A stretch of DNA of 64,000 nucleotides from Ancylobacter mangrovi. GTDB taxonomy: Bacteria; Pseudomonadota; Alphaproteobacteria; Rhizobiales; Xanthobacteraceae. Positions 23,309 to 32,063 of this stretch are shown piece after piece. The notes beneath the pieces are model-generated. The model was not told the origin of the DNA and did no database searches. It saw only the letters and a list, made by a program, of their open reading frames with translations. The DNA lies in NCBI RefSeq assembly GCF_024752355.1, contig NZ_JANTHZ010000001.1, positions 930,001 to 994,000 on the forward strand, given 5' to 3'. The translations under genes were made by a program, and so were the position numbers. Position 1 is the first letter of the stretch. The number at the start of each line of letters is the position of its first letter.

Positions 23309-23622
23309 TGAACCGCCGCTCTCTCCTTCTCGGCGCCGGCCCGGTCCTGCTCGCGACACCGGCGGCGACGCGCCCCGCAGCACCGGCGCGCGCGACACCT
23401 CAGGAACGGATCGCCGCGGCAATGGATGAGATCCGCTCGGCTTTGGCGGAGACTTATCCTGGTCACTACCTCAGCGGGCACGCCTCACTGCGAATAAATA
23501 CCGGCCTTGTTGTTCTCGGCGCTCATACGCACAGAGGCTATGGCGCGAGAGGATTTTTCTCTGATGATCCGCCGGGATGGTCGCCAGCGATACCCTATGA
23601 GGCGAGGGAGGATAAAAAGTGA
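23308..23622 (+). CDS. Unknown small protein 4, paralogue with RR leader
   Basis: Encodes 104 residues from an ATG in a TGATG overlap with gene 3 (a GTG one codon earlier is possible). The leader NRRSLLLGAGPVLLATPAATRPA resembles those of genes 1 and 2, and TPQERIAAAMDEIRSALAETYPG matches the conserved block of gene 2. The C-terminal third differs and is Gly/Pro-rich. Unknown function, probably exported or membrane-anchored. Confidence 0.6.
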   Translation: MNRRSLLLGAGPVLLATPAATRPAAPARATPQERIAAAMDEIRSALAETYPGHYLSGHASLRINTGLVVLGAHTHRGYGARGFFSDDPPGWSPAIPYEAREDKK

Positions 23623-23688
23623 ACAATCGAAGATCCTCTTGTATTTTTCAATAGGTGTGCTACCTCTTGAAAATCACAGGAGGTTTCA

Positions 23689-24153
23689 ATGTCTATCGTT
23701 CCTAAACTCACTACTGTTGCCGCATGCCGGGTCGTCGGTATCGATCGCGACCGCTTCAATGAACATGTCGCCGCAGGCCGTTTCGATTGCGCGCCGGCCA
23801 CGATTCCGGGTCGAGCGCGCCTCTTCGATCCTGACGACATGATCTCGCTGTGTCTCTTTCGAGATCTGATGAACGATGGGCTCGATGCTGCGCACGCCGG
23901 CTACATCGCCTGCGCGGTCGGGCGGGCGGCGCGAGCGAACCCGGATGCCAAAGCGATCTGCTTCGTGCGGGGCGACAATGGGCGCGGAAGTACGACGCTC
24001 CCCGAGAATATCCCGCCGGTCGATGAGTGGGAAACGTTCCGGTTTTCCGGCACCCGCATTCGTAATGTCACGACCTACAACGTGCACGATATGCGAGAGC
24101 GGATTGCGCATGGCACCGACGAAGAACGCTCGATCATCGGGCCGGAGGATTGA
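23689..24153 (+). CDS. MerR-like helix-turn-helix protein of unknown role
   Basis: Encodes 154 residues following an AGGAGG ribosome-binding site (CACAGGAGGTTTCA). The N-terminal 65 residues look like a MerR-type winged helix (TTVAACRVVGIDRDRFNEHVAAGRFDCAPATIPGRARLFDPDDMISLCLFRDLMNDGL). The remainder is unfamiliar and ends acidic. The position before the excisionase-like genes suggests control of integration or early functions. Confidence 0.65.
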   Translation: MSIVPKLTTVAACRVVGIDRDRFNEHVAAGRFDCAPATIPGRARLFDPDDMISLCLFRDLMNDGLDAAHAGYIACAVGRAARANPDAKAICFVRGDNGRGSTTLPENIPPVDEWETFRFSGTRIRNVTTYNVHDMRERIAHGTDEERSIIGPED

Positions 24154-24156
24154 GGA

Positions 24157-24354
24157 ATGGTGGCCCTCAATCCTCCCACCATCCGTGGTGCGAAGGCCAT
24201 CGCGCACGAACTGGGCTGCTCGCCCCGCACCGTCTCGCGGCTCGCCGCAAACGGAAAGCTGCCGGTGAAGAAAGGCTTCTCCGGCGGCCCGACTTCCCCC
24301 CTCATCGCTGAACGCAAAGCGCTCGAGAACTTCAAGTGCGGCAATAAGGATTGA
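24157..24354 (+). CDS. Small AlpA/excisionase-like DNA-binding protein
   Basis: Encodes 65 residues with a single helix-turn-helix: IRGAKAIAHELGCSPRTVSRLAANGKLPVKKGFSGGPTSPLIAERKALENF. This is the layout of AlpA or Xis-type proteins used by integrative elements, including phage satellites, to drive excision and lytic-type genes. It lies three bases after the MerR-like gene and overlaps the following small gene. Confidence 0.7.
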   Translation: MVALNPPTIRGAKAIAHELGCSPRTVSRLAANGKLPVKKGFSGGPTSPLIAERKALENFKCGNKD

Positions 24355-24620
24355 TGTCGATGGCGCGGCATAGCCAACCCTTCCGGTACGATGGCGCGTT
24401 CCCCTGCGAGGCGGAGATCGCGCGCCGGCTCAGCCAGGATCCGAAGGACTGGGCCGCGAAGGCTGCCCTGCTGGAGCGCGAAGGGCTGCCGCGTATCGAC
24501 CCGATCATGGGCGGGCGCTACTGGCCGGCCGTGGCGGCCTTCTGGCATCACCGCTACGGGCTCTCTACCGTTCGGGCGTCTCAACCTGATGGAGAGGAGA
24601 ATCTCGATGCGCTCCGCTGA
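24354..24620 (+). CDS. Small protein overlapping the integrase, excisionase-like
   Basis: Encodes 88 residues. The start is taken at an ATG overlapping the previous stop, and its 3' end overlaps the integrase start by 14 bp. The visible pattern (EIARRLSQDPKDWAAKAALLEREGLPRIDPIMGGRYWPAVAAFWHHRYGL) is the winged-helix/excisionase-like protein commonly preceding rhizobial phage integrases, with ERxGLPxxDPxxGGRYWPAV diagnostic. Probably an integration accessory protein. Confidence 0.7.
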   Translation: MSMARHSQPFRYDGAFPCEAEIARRLSQDPKDWAAKAALLEREGLPRIDPIMGGRYWPAVAAFWHHRYGLSTVRASQPDGEENLDALR

Positions 24621-25851
24621 CCTCGACGCGCCGGGCCTGAAGGTCCGGCACAACAAGGATGGCACAGCACGGCTCTACTGGGTCGCGCGGGCCGATATCC
24701 GCAAGCAGGGCTATGAGCCGGAGACTGTCCGGCTGCACTACAACCTCGACGATCCGCGCGAGCGTGCGTTGATCGAGGCAGCTTGCCGCAAGCTGCAGGC
24801 CGAAATGTTCGCCTGGCGCGCTGGGCACCGGCAATCCCGCCGGCCGTTCGACGGCACGATCGCCAGCCTTATCCGTCTCTACCAGACGGACGAGGCGTCG
24901 CCCTATTTCGGGCTGAAGCACAACACCCGGGAGACCTACGATCAGGTGCTGCGTGTGATCGATCGCGCGTTCGGCAAGCGGTCGCTGGCAAACCTTACGC
25001 ACGCTGATTTCCACCGGTGGTACGACGAGGCGCAGAAGCCGAGGCAGCCGGGCGGGCCGGAGCGCACCCGGAAGGCGCACGGCATCATGAGCATGCTCCG
25101 CCGCCTGTTCACCTATGGCATCGCCGCCGAGCATGCCGGCTGCAGCCGCCTCTCTGGCATCCTCAACGCGATCCGGTTCAAGCAGCCCAAGCGGCGGCGC
25201 ATCCGCATGGAACGGCACCACGTCGAAGCTTTCATCCCGAAGGCGATCGAGGCCGGCCGGCTGTCGCTCGCCCTCGGCACGGCGCTCCAGTTCGAAACCG
25301 GCATGCGCCAGAAGGACGTCATCGGCGAGTGGGAGCCGCACGAGGCGCGCTCCGAGATCGGCGGCATCATGCTCAAGGGCAAGCGCGGGCGCCGCATGCT
25401 GCGCTGGGTGAATGGCCTCACTTGGGCGGACCTCGCCTCGGGCACGGTGCTGGTGAAGGAAACGACCAAGACCGGCGCCATGGTCGCGCATGACCTGTCG
25501 CTGTTCCCCATGACGATGGACTTGCTGGCACGGACGCCGGCCGAGGCCAAGATCGGGCCGCTGATCGTCGACGAGGCGGCCGGCCGACCCTACGCCAAGG
25601 ATGCCTATGCCCGCGAGTGGCGGGTGATCGCCCGTGCGGCCGGTATCCCCGACCACGTGTGGAACATGGATGCCCGCGCGGGCGCCATCACCGAGGCCGA
25701 GGACGCGGGCGCGGATCTCGACGCGATCCGCAGCTCCATCGGCCACACGCAAGCCTCCACGACGTCCCGCTACTCGCGCGGCGCCCTGGGGAAAAGCCGT
25801 CAGGTAGCGCAGCTTCGGCAGGCGCATCGGGCGGCCCGGAACGAGCCGTAA
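24607..25851 (+). CDS. Tyrosine-recombinase integrase of the element
   Basis: Encodes 414 residues; the ATG is chosen because GGAGAGGA precedes it. The N-terminal part is a SAM-like core-binding domain (FDGTIASLIRLYQTDEASPYFGLKHNTRETYDQVLRVIDRAFG). The catalytic domain has Arg in FETGMRQKD, a second Arg in NMDARAGAITEA (the usual His of HxxR is Met, a variation common in rhizobial integrases), then IGHTQASTTSRYSRG with the nucleophile Tyr. It lies 79 bp from the attachment repeat at the tRNA, the expected place for the enzyme that targeted tRNA-Gly. Confidence 0.92.
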   Translation: MRSADLDAPGLKVRHNKDGTARLYWVARADIRKQGYEPETVRLHYNLDDPRERALIEAACRKLQAEMFAWRAGHRQSRRPFDGTIASLIRLYQTDEASPYFGLKHNTRETYDQVLRVIDRAFGKRSLANLTHADFHRWYDEAQKPRQPGGPERTRKAHGIMSMLRRLFTYGIAAEHAGCSRLSGILNAIRFKQPKRRRIRMERHHVEAFIPKAIEAGRLSLALGTALQFETGMRQKDVIGEWEPHEARSEIGGIMLKGKRGRRMLRWVNGLTWADLASGTVLVKETTKTGAMVAHDLSLFPMTMDLLARTPAEAKIGPLIVDEAAGRPYAKDAYAREWRVIARAAGIPDHVWNMDARAGAITEAEDAGADLDAIRSSIGHTQASTTSRYSRGALGKSRQVAQLRQAHRAARNEP

Positions 25852-25857
25852 ACAGAC

Positions 25858-25890
25858 ATGGGGAACGCGATGGGGAACGTGGGGAACGCG
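25858..25890. repeat. Three GGGGAACG repeats next to attR
   Basis: ATGGGGAACGCG, ATGGGGAACGT and GGGGAACGCG follow each other just after the integrase stop. The middle copy's GCGATGGGGAACGT (25867-25880) matches an inverted site at 9520-9533 near attL. Likely integrase or excisionase arm sites. Confidence 0.5.
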
Positions 25891-25914
25891 TAGTTCAGCG
25901 GTAGACCGGCAAGC
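25888..25914 (+). repeat. Degenerate tRNA-Gly 5'-half copy in inverted orientation
   Basis: GCGTAGTTCAGCGGTAGACC and the following seven bases match the 5' half of the adjacent tRNA-Gly with only a few differences, but lie on the opposite strand from it. No matching 3' half is present, so it is not a tRNA gene. Confidence 0.5.
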
Positions 25915-25931
25915 CTTTGAGATATCAAAGG
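25914..25931. terminator. Hairpin between integrase and tRNA, possible tRNA terminator
   Basis: CCTTTGA and TCAAAGG form a perfect 7-bp stem around GATA, ending 6 bp from the 3' end of the tRNA on its transcribed strand. There is no clear U-run, so the terminator role is uncertain. An attachment-site structural role is also possible. Confidence 0.4.
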
Positions 25932-25982
25932 AAAGCTGGAGCGGGCGAAGGGAATCGAACCCTCGTATGCAGCTTGGGAAGC
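25930..25982. repeat. attR: right copy of the 53-bp attachment repeat, within tRNA-Gly
   Basis: Identical over 53 bp to 9438-9490 and overlapping the 3' 46 bases of the intact tRNA gene. Integration therefore replaced the 3' part with an element-encoded identical copy, keeping the tRNA functional. Confidence 0.93.
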
Positions 25983-26010
25983 TGCCGTTCTACCATTGAA
26001 CTACGCCCGC
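25937..26010 (-). tRNA. tRNA-Gly (anticodon CCC)
   Basis: Reading the minus strand, the cloverleaf folds with acceptor GCGGGCG/CGCCCGC, D-arm with AATGGTAGA, anticodon stem GCAGC/GCTGC around TTCCCAA (anticodon CCC), T-arm with GGTTCGATTCC and an encoded CCA after the discriminator T. It reads GGG glycine codons and is the insertion target of the integrated element. Confidence 0.95.
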
Positions 26011-26221
26011 CCGACATGCCGTCAGGCCGGCGCACATTAGGGGGCGGGCGAGGCTACTTCAAGCCCCCGCCGCGCCGATTGGCACCGTCATCCCGTACCG
26101 GATTCCGCCCCCACATCCGGCCCGGACGAGGCCCTCCCGAAACTGTCGTCCGCCCCGCTAACAAGCTCCGACTTCGGATACGGTCCGCCGGTCTTATCGC
26201 ACAGCTTCTCCCCCGCCCCGC

Positions 26222-29200
26222 CTACTCCGCCGGCCCGTGCACGATGCCCGCGGCGATCTCCGCATGCGCGGTGTGGTGGATGCGGCCGATCAGCGAATAG
26301 ACGGTCGGCACCACGAACAGCGTCAGCAGCGTTCCCAGGCTCATGCCGCCCACGATCACCCAGCCGATCTGGGTGCGGCTCTCCGCCCCCGCGCCGGTGG
26401 CGAGCGCCAGCGGCACGGCGCCCAGCACCATGGCGCCGGTCGTCATGAGGATCGGGCGCAGCCGCAGCGTCGCCGCCTCGATCACCGCCGCCCGGCGGTC
26501 GAGCCCCGCCTCCTGCTGCTGGTTGGCGAACTCGACGATCAGGATGCCGTGCTTGGTGATCAGCCCGACCAGCGTGACGAGACCGATCTGCGAATAGACG
26601 TTGAGCGAGCCGCCGGAGAAATACAGCGCCGCCAGCGCCCCGGTCATGGAGAGCGGCACGGTGAGCATGATGATCACCGGGTCGCGGAAGCTCTCGAACT
26701 GGGCCGAGAGCACCAGGTAGATGAAGCCCAGCGCCAGCAGGAACACCAGCACCAGACTCTGCCCGGCGGCGCGGAACTCGCGGCTCTGGCCGGAGACGTC
26801 GGTCTGCACCGTGCGTGGCAGCACCTCGCGCGCGGTGCGGTCGAGATAGGCCAGCGCCTCGCCCTGCGAGAAGCCAGGCGCGAGGTTGGCCGAGATGGTC
26901 GCCGAGCGGAGCTGGTTGAAGCGCTTGAGCTCCTGCGGCGCCACCGTCTCACGCACGCTGACGAGGTTGGAGAGCTGCACCATCTCCCCGCTCGACGAGC
27001 GCAGGAAGATGGTGTCGAGCGTCGCCGGCGAGGCGCGGTCGCTGGCGTCGAGCTGCACATAGACGTCGTACTGCTCGCCGCCGACCTCGAACCGCGTCAC
27101 CTGCCGCCCGCCGAGCAGGCTCTCCAGCGTGCGCCCGAGCACCGAGACGTCGATGCCCAGATCCGCCGCCTTGGCGCGGTCGATGGTGAGGGAGATTTCC
27201 GGCTTGTTGAGCTTGAGGTCGCTCTGGATGCTGGCGAGGCCGGGATAGTCCTCGATCCGGTCGAGGAAGCGGTCGACATATTCGTCGAGTTCCTCATAGG
27301 TGCCCGAGGTCTGCAGCACGAACTCGATCGGGCGCGAATTGTTGGAGACGCCGAGCGAGGCCGGGTTGTTGGCATAGGCGCTGACCCCGGCGATATGGCG
27401 CAGCTTCGGCGCGGTATCGGCGACGATCTCCTGCTGGCGCCGGTCGCGCTCGGACCAGTCCTTCAGGCGGCCGATGATGAGGAAGCGGTGCACCTCGGGC
27501 AGGCCGTTGATGATCAGCACGCTGTCCATCTCCGGAATCTTGTCGAGGATGCCCTCCACCTGGTTGGTGTAGCGGGTGGTGTAGGCGAGGGTCGAGCCCT
27601 CCGGCCCGCTGCCGTTCACGCGCACCACGCCGCGGTCCTCCACCGGCGAGAGCTCGGAGGGCAGCGCGTAGATCAGGATGCCGCTGGCGCTCGCCACCAG
27701 CACCGCCACCAGCAGCACCAGCGGGCGCACCTTCAGCGTCAGGCCGAGCAGGCGGCGGTAGCCGTTCTCGAGCCCGGTGAGCCCGCGCTCGATGAAGGCG
27801 GAGAGCCGGCCGGGCTTGGCCTCGTGCTTCAGCAGGCGCGAGCACATCATCGGCGTCAGCGACAGGGCGACGAAGCCGGAGATCAGCACCGCACCGGCGA
27901 GCGTCAGCGCGAATTCGAGGAACAGCCGCCCGGTGCGGCCGGGCGCGAAGGCGACGGGGGCGTAGACCGCGGCCAGCGTCAGCGTCATTGCCACCACCGC
28001 GAAGCCGATCTCGCGCGCGCCCTTGATGGCGGCGGGGATCGGCTTCATGCCGTGCTCGATGTGGCGGAAGATGTTCTCCAGCACCACGATCGCGTCGTCG
28101 ACCACGAGGCCGATGGCGAGCACCAGCGCCAGCAGCGTCAGCGTGTTCACGCTGAAGCCGAGCGCGTACATGATGGCGAAGGTGGTGATCAGCGAGATCG
28201 GGATGGTGACGATCGGGATCATCGAGGCGCGGAACGAGCGCAGGAACACCACGATCACCAGCACCACCAGCACCACCGCCTCGAGGATGGTGTGGAACAC
28301 GGATTCGATCGAGCGGTCGATGAACACGGCGTTGTCGTTGCCGATGGCGGCGGTCATGCCGTCCGGCAGGCTCTCATTGACCGCGGGCAGCACGGCGCGC
28401 ACGCCGGTCGAGACGTCGAGCGGGTTGGCGACCGCCTGCTTGATGATGCCGAGGATCACCGCCTGCCCGCCGTTGAAGCGGCTGGAGCGGCGCTCGTCGG
28501 CGGCGCCGAGCTCGACCTTCGCCACCTCGTCGAGCCGCACCTGCGCCCCGTCGACGCTCTTGACCACGATGTCGTTGAACTGGTCGACGGTCGCCAGCGC
28601 GGTGCGCGAGAGCACGGTGAACTCGCGGTCGGCGCTCTCGATGCGGCCCGAGGGGATCTCGACGTTCTGCGCCCTGAGCGCGTCCTCGATGTCCTGAACG
28701 GTGAGCTTGTAGGCGGCGAGGCGCTCGCGGTCGATCCAGATCCGCATCGCGTAGCGCCGCTCGCCATAGATCTGCACGTCGGCGACGCCGGTCAGGTTCT
28801 TGAAGCGGTCGACCACGTAGCGGTCGATGTAGTCGGTCAGCTCCAGCGCGTTCATGCGGTCGGAGCTGAAGACGATGAACATCACCGGCTGGGCGTCGGC
28901 CTCGACCTTGGAGATCACCGGCTCGTCGATCTCGTCGGGCAGGCGCTTGCGCACCCGGCTCACGCGGTCGCGCACGTCGCTGGCGGCGACGTCGGGATCG
29001 ACATTGGAGCGGAAGCGCACGGTGATGCGGCTCGATTCGGAGCGGCTGGTCGATTCCAGCACGTCGATGCCCTCGATGCCGGCGATCGAGCCTTCCAGCA
29101 CCTGGGTCACCTGGCTCTCGACGATGCTCGCCGAGGCGCCCGAATAGGTGGTCACCACCGAGACCACCGGCTCGTCGATATTGGGATATTCGCGCACGGT

Positions 29201-29296
29201 GAGGCGCGTGTAGGAGACGATGCCGATCAGCACCATGAGCAGGCTGAGCACCGTGGCGAAGACCGGACGGCGGATGCAGATCTCGGAGAGCCCCAT
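26222..29296 (-). CDS. RND-family inner-membrane efflux pump (AcrB/MexB type)
   Basis: Encodes 1024 residues, the full length of HAE1-type RND pumps with twelve membrane helices and two large periplasmic loops. Marks include the N-terminal EICIRRPVFATVLSLLMVLIGIVSYTRLTVREYPNIDEPVVSV, LALVLAIGLVVDDAIVVLENIFRHIEHG (TM4 with its Asp pair) and GLITKHGILIVEFANQQ. It extrudes drugs or hydrophobic compounds using the proton gradient together with the adaptor encoded 9 bp upstream. No outer-membrane channel gene is adjacent, so it probably shares a TolC-like protein. Confidence 0.95.
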   Translation of the reverse strand: MGLSEICIRRPVFATVLSLLMVLIGIVSYTRLTVREYPNIDEPVVSVVTTYSGASASIVESQVTQVLEGSIAGIEGIDVLESTSRSESSRITVRFRSNVDPDVAASDVRDRVSRVRKRLPDEIDEPVISKVEADAQPVMFIVFSSDRMNALELTDYIDRYVVDRFKNLTGVADVQIYGERRYAMRIWIDRERLAAYKLTVQDIEDALRAQNVEIPSGRIESADREFTVLSRTALATVDQFNDIVVKSVDGAQVRLDEVAKVELGAADERRSSRFNGGQAVILGIIKQAVANPLDVSTGVRAVLPAVNESLPDGMTAAIGNDNAVFIDRSIESVFHTILEAVVLVVLVIVVFLRSFRASMIPIVTIPISLITTFAIMYALGFSVNTLTLLALVLAIGLVVDDAIVVLENIFRHIEHGMKPIPAAIKGAREIGFAVVAMTLTLAAVYAPVAFAPGRTGRLFLEFALTLAGAVLISGFVALSLTPMMCSRLLKHEAKPGRLSAFIERGLTGLENGYRRLLGLTLKVRPLVLLVAVLVASASGILIYALPSELSPVEDRGVVRVNGSGPEGSTLAYTTRYTNQVEGILDKIPEMDSVLIINGLPEVHRFLIIGRLKDWSERDRRQQEIVADTAPKLRHIAGVSAYANNPASLGVSNNSRPIEFVLQTSGTYEELDEYVDRFLDRIEDYPGLASIQSDLKLNKPEISLTIDRAKAADLGIDVSVLGRTLESLLGGRQVTRFEVGGEQYDVYVQLDASDRASPATLDTIFLRSSSGEMVQLSNLVSVRETVAPQELKRFNQLRSATISANLAPGFSQGEALAYLDRTAREVLPRTVQTDVSGQSREFRAAGQSLVLVFLLALGFIYLVLSAQFESFRDPVIIMLTVPLSMTGALAALYFSGGSLNVYSQIGLVTLVGLITKHGILIVEFANQQQEAGLDRRAAVIEAATLRLRPILMTTGAMVLGAVPLALATGAGAESRTQIGWVIVGGMSLGTLLTLFVVPTVYSLIGRIHHTAHAEIAAGIVHGPAE

Positions 29297-29305
29297 GGTC
29301 GCGGC

Positions 29306-30424
29306 TCAGCTCTGCGGGTCCGGGGGCGTGCTCACCACGTCGACGGGGGCGTTCGCCCGCAGCCGGGCCTGGCCGGCGGTGACCACCGTGGCGCCGGGAT
29401 CGATGCCGCTCGCCACCTCCACTTCGCCGGCGCGGCGCTCGCCGAGCGTCACCTTACGCTCCACCGCCTTGCCGTCGTCGACGGTCCACACCAGCCGCTC
29501 CTGGCCGCGCGGCACGATCGCGCTCTCGGGCACGAAAATCGCGGTGCGGGTGTCGCGGCCCTTCAGCAGCACCCGCACGAACAGGCCCGGGCGCAGCACC
29601 AGGCCGGGATTGGGCAGCCGGGCGCGGATGCTGAGCGCGCGCCCGTTGACGTCGATCAGCGGGTCGATGGCGTAGACCTCGCCGGAGAAGGTCTCGCCGG
29701 GCATGGCGTCGACGGCGATCTCCACCTGCTGGCCCACCGCGACGCTGCGCAGGTAGATCTCGGGGATCTTGAAGTCGACCTTGAGCACGTCGATCTTCTC
29801 GAGGTTCACCAGCTCGGTGCCGGCGGTGATGTAGGCGCCGACCGAGACCGAGCGCAGGCCGACCACGCCGTCGAACGGGGCGGTGATGGTGTGCTTGGCG
29901 ATCTGCACCCGCTGCGAATCCAGCAGCGCGTTGGCGGTGTTGAGTTCGGCGCGGGCCTCGTCGAGCGCGCGCTCGGTGCCCGAGCCGCTCTTCTGCAGCT
30001 TCTGGGCGCGGTCGTAATTGGCCTTGGCGAGCTCGAGCCGGGCCTCGGTCTCCTCGATCGAGGCCTTCACCAGCGCTGCGTCGAGCTGCACCAGCGCGTC
30101 GCCCGCCTTCACGTGCTGGCCCTCGCGGAAGGCGATCTGCTCGATCCGCCCGTCGAGCTCGGAAGCCACCTTCACCGATTCGTCGGATTGCAGGCTGCCG
30201 ATGGAGCGGATGTCGGTGGTCACCTGCGAGGCGCGCGCGGGGGCCACCTCGACCGGCACCCGCCGGCTGGTCCCGCCGCCGGGCTCGGGCGCGGCGCGGG
30301 CCTCACCCTCGATCGCCGCCAGCCCCTCCTTCAGCCCCGCATCGAGCCAGCCCTTCTGCTGCGCGAGGACCCCCGCGCCGGCGAGAATGGCCAAACACAG
30401 CACGATGCCGGTCCTGCGTCGCAT
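29306..30424 (-). CDS. RND efflux periplasmic adaptor (membrane fusion protein)
   Basis: Encodes 372 residues with an N-terminal membrane anchor (GIVLCLAILAGAGVLAQQ), the split lipoyl domain (VKVASELDGRIEQIAFREGQHVKAGDALVQLDAALV and later HTITAPFDGVVGLRSVSVGAYITAGTELVNL), a coiled-coil hairpin between them and a beta-barrel domain. It bridges the RND pump to an outer-membrane channel. It is first in the two-gene operon. Confidence 0.94.
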   Translation of the reverse strand: MRRRTGIVLCLAILAGAGVLAQQKGWLDAGLKEGLAAIEGEARAAPEPGGGTSRRVPVEVAPARASQVTTDIRSIGSLQSDESVKVASELDGRIEQIAFREGQHVKAGDALVQLDAALVKASIEETEARLELAKANYDRAQKLQKSGSGTERALDEARAELNTANALLDSQRVQIAKHTITAPFDGVVGLRSVSVGAYITAGTELVNLEKIDVLKVDFKIPEIYLRSVAVGQQVEIAVDAMPGETFSGEVYAIDPLIDVNGRALSIRARLPNPGLVLRPGLFVRVLLKGRDTRTAIFVPESAIVPRGQERLVWTVDDGKAVERKVTLGERRAGEVEVASGIDPGATVVTAGQARLRANAPVDVVSTPPDPQS

Positions 30425-30504
30425 GAAGGGTCCTCGCCAAGCTGCGCCCGAAGCATGGGATATCCATGTTGCGACACAGCAGAAGACGCCGGAAATTCCA
30501 ATTT

Positions 30505-30521
30505 AATTATCCGTCATAATT
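30505..30521. promoter_or_regulatory. Inverted repeat upstream of the RND operon
   Basis: AATTAT-CCGTC-ATAATT is a 17-bp inverted repeat in an AT-rich patch 81 bp upstream of the adaptor start. It would suit a TetR- or MarR-type repressor, but none is encoded next to it. Confidence 0.35.
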
Positions 30522-30600
30522 GACCTTCCGGCATCACAAATCGGCAAGGCGTGGCGCGCCGGCCACCTTCGACCGCGCGCAGGCCGCAAAACGGCGCCGT

Positions 30601-32052
30601 TCAGCCATTCTTCACCATGACGTGACGCACCACCGTGTAGTCCTCCAGCGCGTAGGCGGAGAGGTCCTTGCCGTAGCCGGACTGCTTCAGCCCGCCATGG
30701 GGCATCTCGCTCACCAGCATGAAATGGCAATTCACCCAGGTGCAGCCATATTGCAGGCGCGAAGCGGTCGCCATGCCCTTGCCCACGTCCCGGGTCCACA
30801 CCGAGGAGGCGAGCCCGTAGTCGCTGTCGTTGGCCCAGCCCACCGCCTCGTCGACATCGGTGAAGCGCGTCACCGAGACCACCGGCCCGAACACCTCGCG
30901 CCGCACGATCTCGTCCGACTGCAACGCCCCGGCGACCACGGTCGGCTGGTAGAAGAAGCCCTTGCCGGAGGCCGGGCTGCCGGCCGCCTTGCCGCCGGTG
31001 GCGATCTCGATGTGGTTGAGCTCGGCCGCCCGCTCGACGAAGGAGGCGACCCGCGCGCGCTGGCGCGCCGAGATCAGCGGGCCGATGTCGTTGAGCGAAT
31101 CGTCCGCCTCGCCGAACTTCAGCCCCGACACGGCGGAGGCGAGGTCGGCCACCAGCTTGTCGTAGACCTTGCCGCCGGCATAGATGCGGCAGGCGGCGGT
31201 GCAGTCCTGGCCGGCATTGTAGTAGCCGAAGATCTTCACCCCCTCGACCACCGCCTCGATGTCGGCGTCGTCGAACACGATCACCGGCGCCTTGCCGCCG
31301 AGCTCGAGATGGGTGCGCTTCACCGTCTTCGCGGCGGCGGTCAACACCTTCTTGCCGGTGGCGATGTCGCCGGTCAGCGAGATCATCGCCACCTTCGGAT
31401 GGTTGATCAGCGCATTGCCCACGCTCTCGCCGCGCCCCACCACCACGTTCACCACCCCCTCGGGAAAGATGTCGGCGATCAGCCTGGCCAGCTTCAGCAT
31501 GGTGAGCGGGGTCTGCTCGGAAGGCTTGATGACCACCGTGTTGCCGCCCGCCAGCGCCGGGGCGAGCTTCCACGCCGCCATCATCAGCGGGTAGTTCCAC
31601 GGCGCGATAGAGGCGACGACGCCGATCGGGTCGCGCCGTATCATCGAGGTATGGCCGGCCATGTACTCGCCCGCCACCATGCCGTGCTGGGTGCGCGCCG
31701 CGCCGGCGAAGAAGCGGAAGCAGTCGACCACGCCCGGCAGCTCGTCGTTCAGCACCGCGTGGCGCGGCTTGCCGCAGTTCAGCGCCTCCAGGGTCGCGAA
31801 CGCCTCCGCCTCCTGCTCGATCCGGTCGGCGAGCTTGAGCAGCAGGGTGGAGCGCTCGGCCGGGGTGGTGCGCGACCAGCCCGCGAACGCCTTCTCGGCC
31901 GCGTTCACCGCCGCCTCGATCTGGTCGGGCGAAGCCTCGGGCAGCTCGATCAGCGTTTCCTCGGTCCTCGGGTTCAGCACCGTCTCGGCCGTCTCCGTGC
32001 CGGCCACGAAGTCGGAGCCGATGAGCATCTGCGTATCGGAAAGCGCGGTCAT
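30601..32052 (-). CDS. Gamma-aminobutyraldehyde dehydrogenase
   Basis: Encodes 483 residues of the NAD(P)-dependent aldehyde dehydrogenase superfamily. The cofactor and catalytic regions are clear: [45 protein letters not shown], the general-base Glu in [13 protein letters not shown] and the nucleophile Cys in [15 protein letters not shown]. The specific pattern fits the YdcW/PatD group that oxidises 4-aminobutanal from putrescine to GABA. It is the last gene of a polyamine transport operon, giving uptake plus oxidation of the diamine-derived aldehyde. The aminotransferase or oxidase that makes the aldehyde is not in this window. Confidence 0.88.
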   Translation of the reverse strand: MTALSDTQMLIGSDFVAGTETAETVLNPRTEETLIELPEASPDQIEAAVNAAEKAFAGWSRTTPAERSTLLLKLADRIEQEAEAFATLEALNCGKPRHAVLNDELPGVVDCFRFFAGAARTQHGMVAGEYMAGHTSMIRRDPIGVVASIAPWNYPLMMAAWKLAPALAGGNTVVIKPSEQTPLTMLKLARLIADIFPEGVVNVVVGRGESVGNALINHPKVAMISLTGDIATGKKVLTAAAKTVKRTHLELGGKAPVIVFDDADIEAVVEGVKIFGYYNAGQDCTAACRIYAGGKVYDKLVADLASAVSGLKFGEADDSLNDIGPLISARQRARVASFVERAAELNHIEIATGGKAAGSPASGKGFFYQPTVVAGALQSDEIVRREVFGPVVSVTRFTDVDEAVGWANDSDYGLASSVWTRDVGKGMATASRLQYGCTWVNCHFMLVSEMPHGGLKQSGYGKDLSAYALEDYTVVRHVMVKNG

Positions 32053-32063
32053 GGAGGCGTCTC

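Larger units (their letters stand above)
9491..25929. mobile_element. Integrated phage-satellite-like element with head/packaging genes but no tail genes
   Basis: The stretch between the two 53-bp repeats carries an integrase next to the intact tRNA, a compact HK97-type head and DNA-packaging module (10737-16954), regulatory genes and accessory cargo. I recognise no tail tube, tape measure, baseplate, fibre, holin or endolysin gene and no DNA polymerase or primase. At about 16.4 kb it is much shorter than a tailed phage but close to the size of described capsid-forming phage-inducible islands. A deletion-remnant prophage is the alternative. The tight, intact gene order and the reconstituted tRNA favour a maintained element. 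Confidence 0.85.

Noticed and set aside
25888..25960. A second tRNA gene on the plus strand
   Set aside because: The 5'-half resembles tRNA-Gly but no matching acceptor 3' strand or T-arm follows.
26237..30523. A 1428-codon open frame on the plus strand, opposite the RND genes
   Set aside because: Its translation is low-complexity His/Arg/Asp/Gln-rich text and it mirrors the RND and adaptor genes, whose proteins are unmistakable. It is a GC-driven antisense shadow, as are similar long frames at 4753-7770 and 7286-9511.
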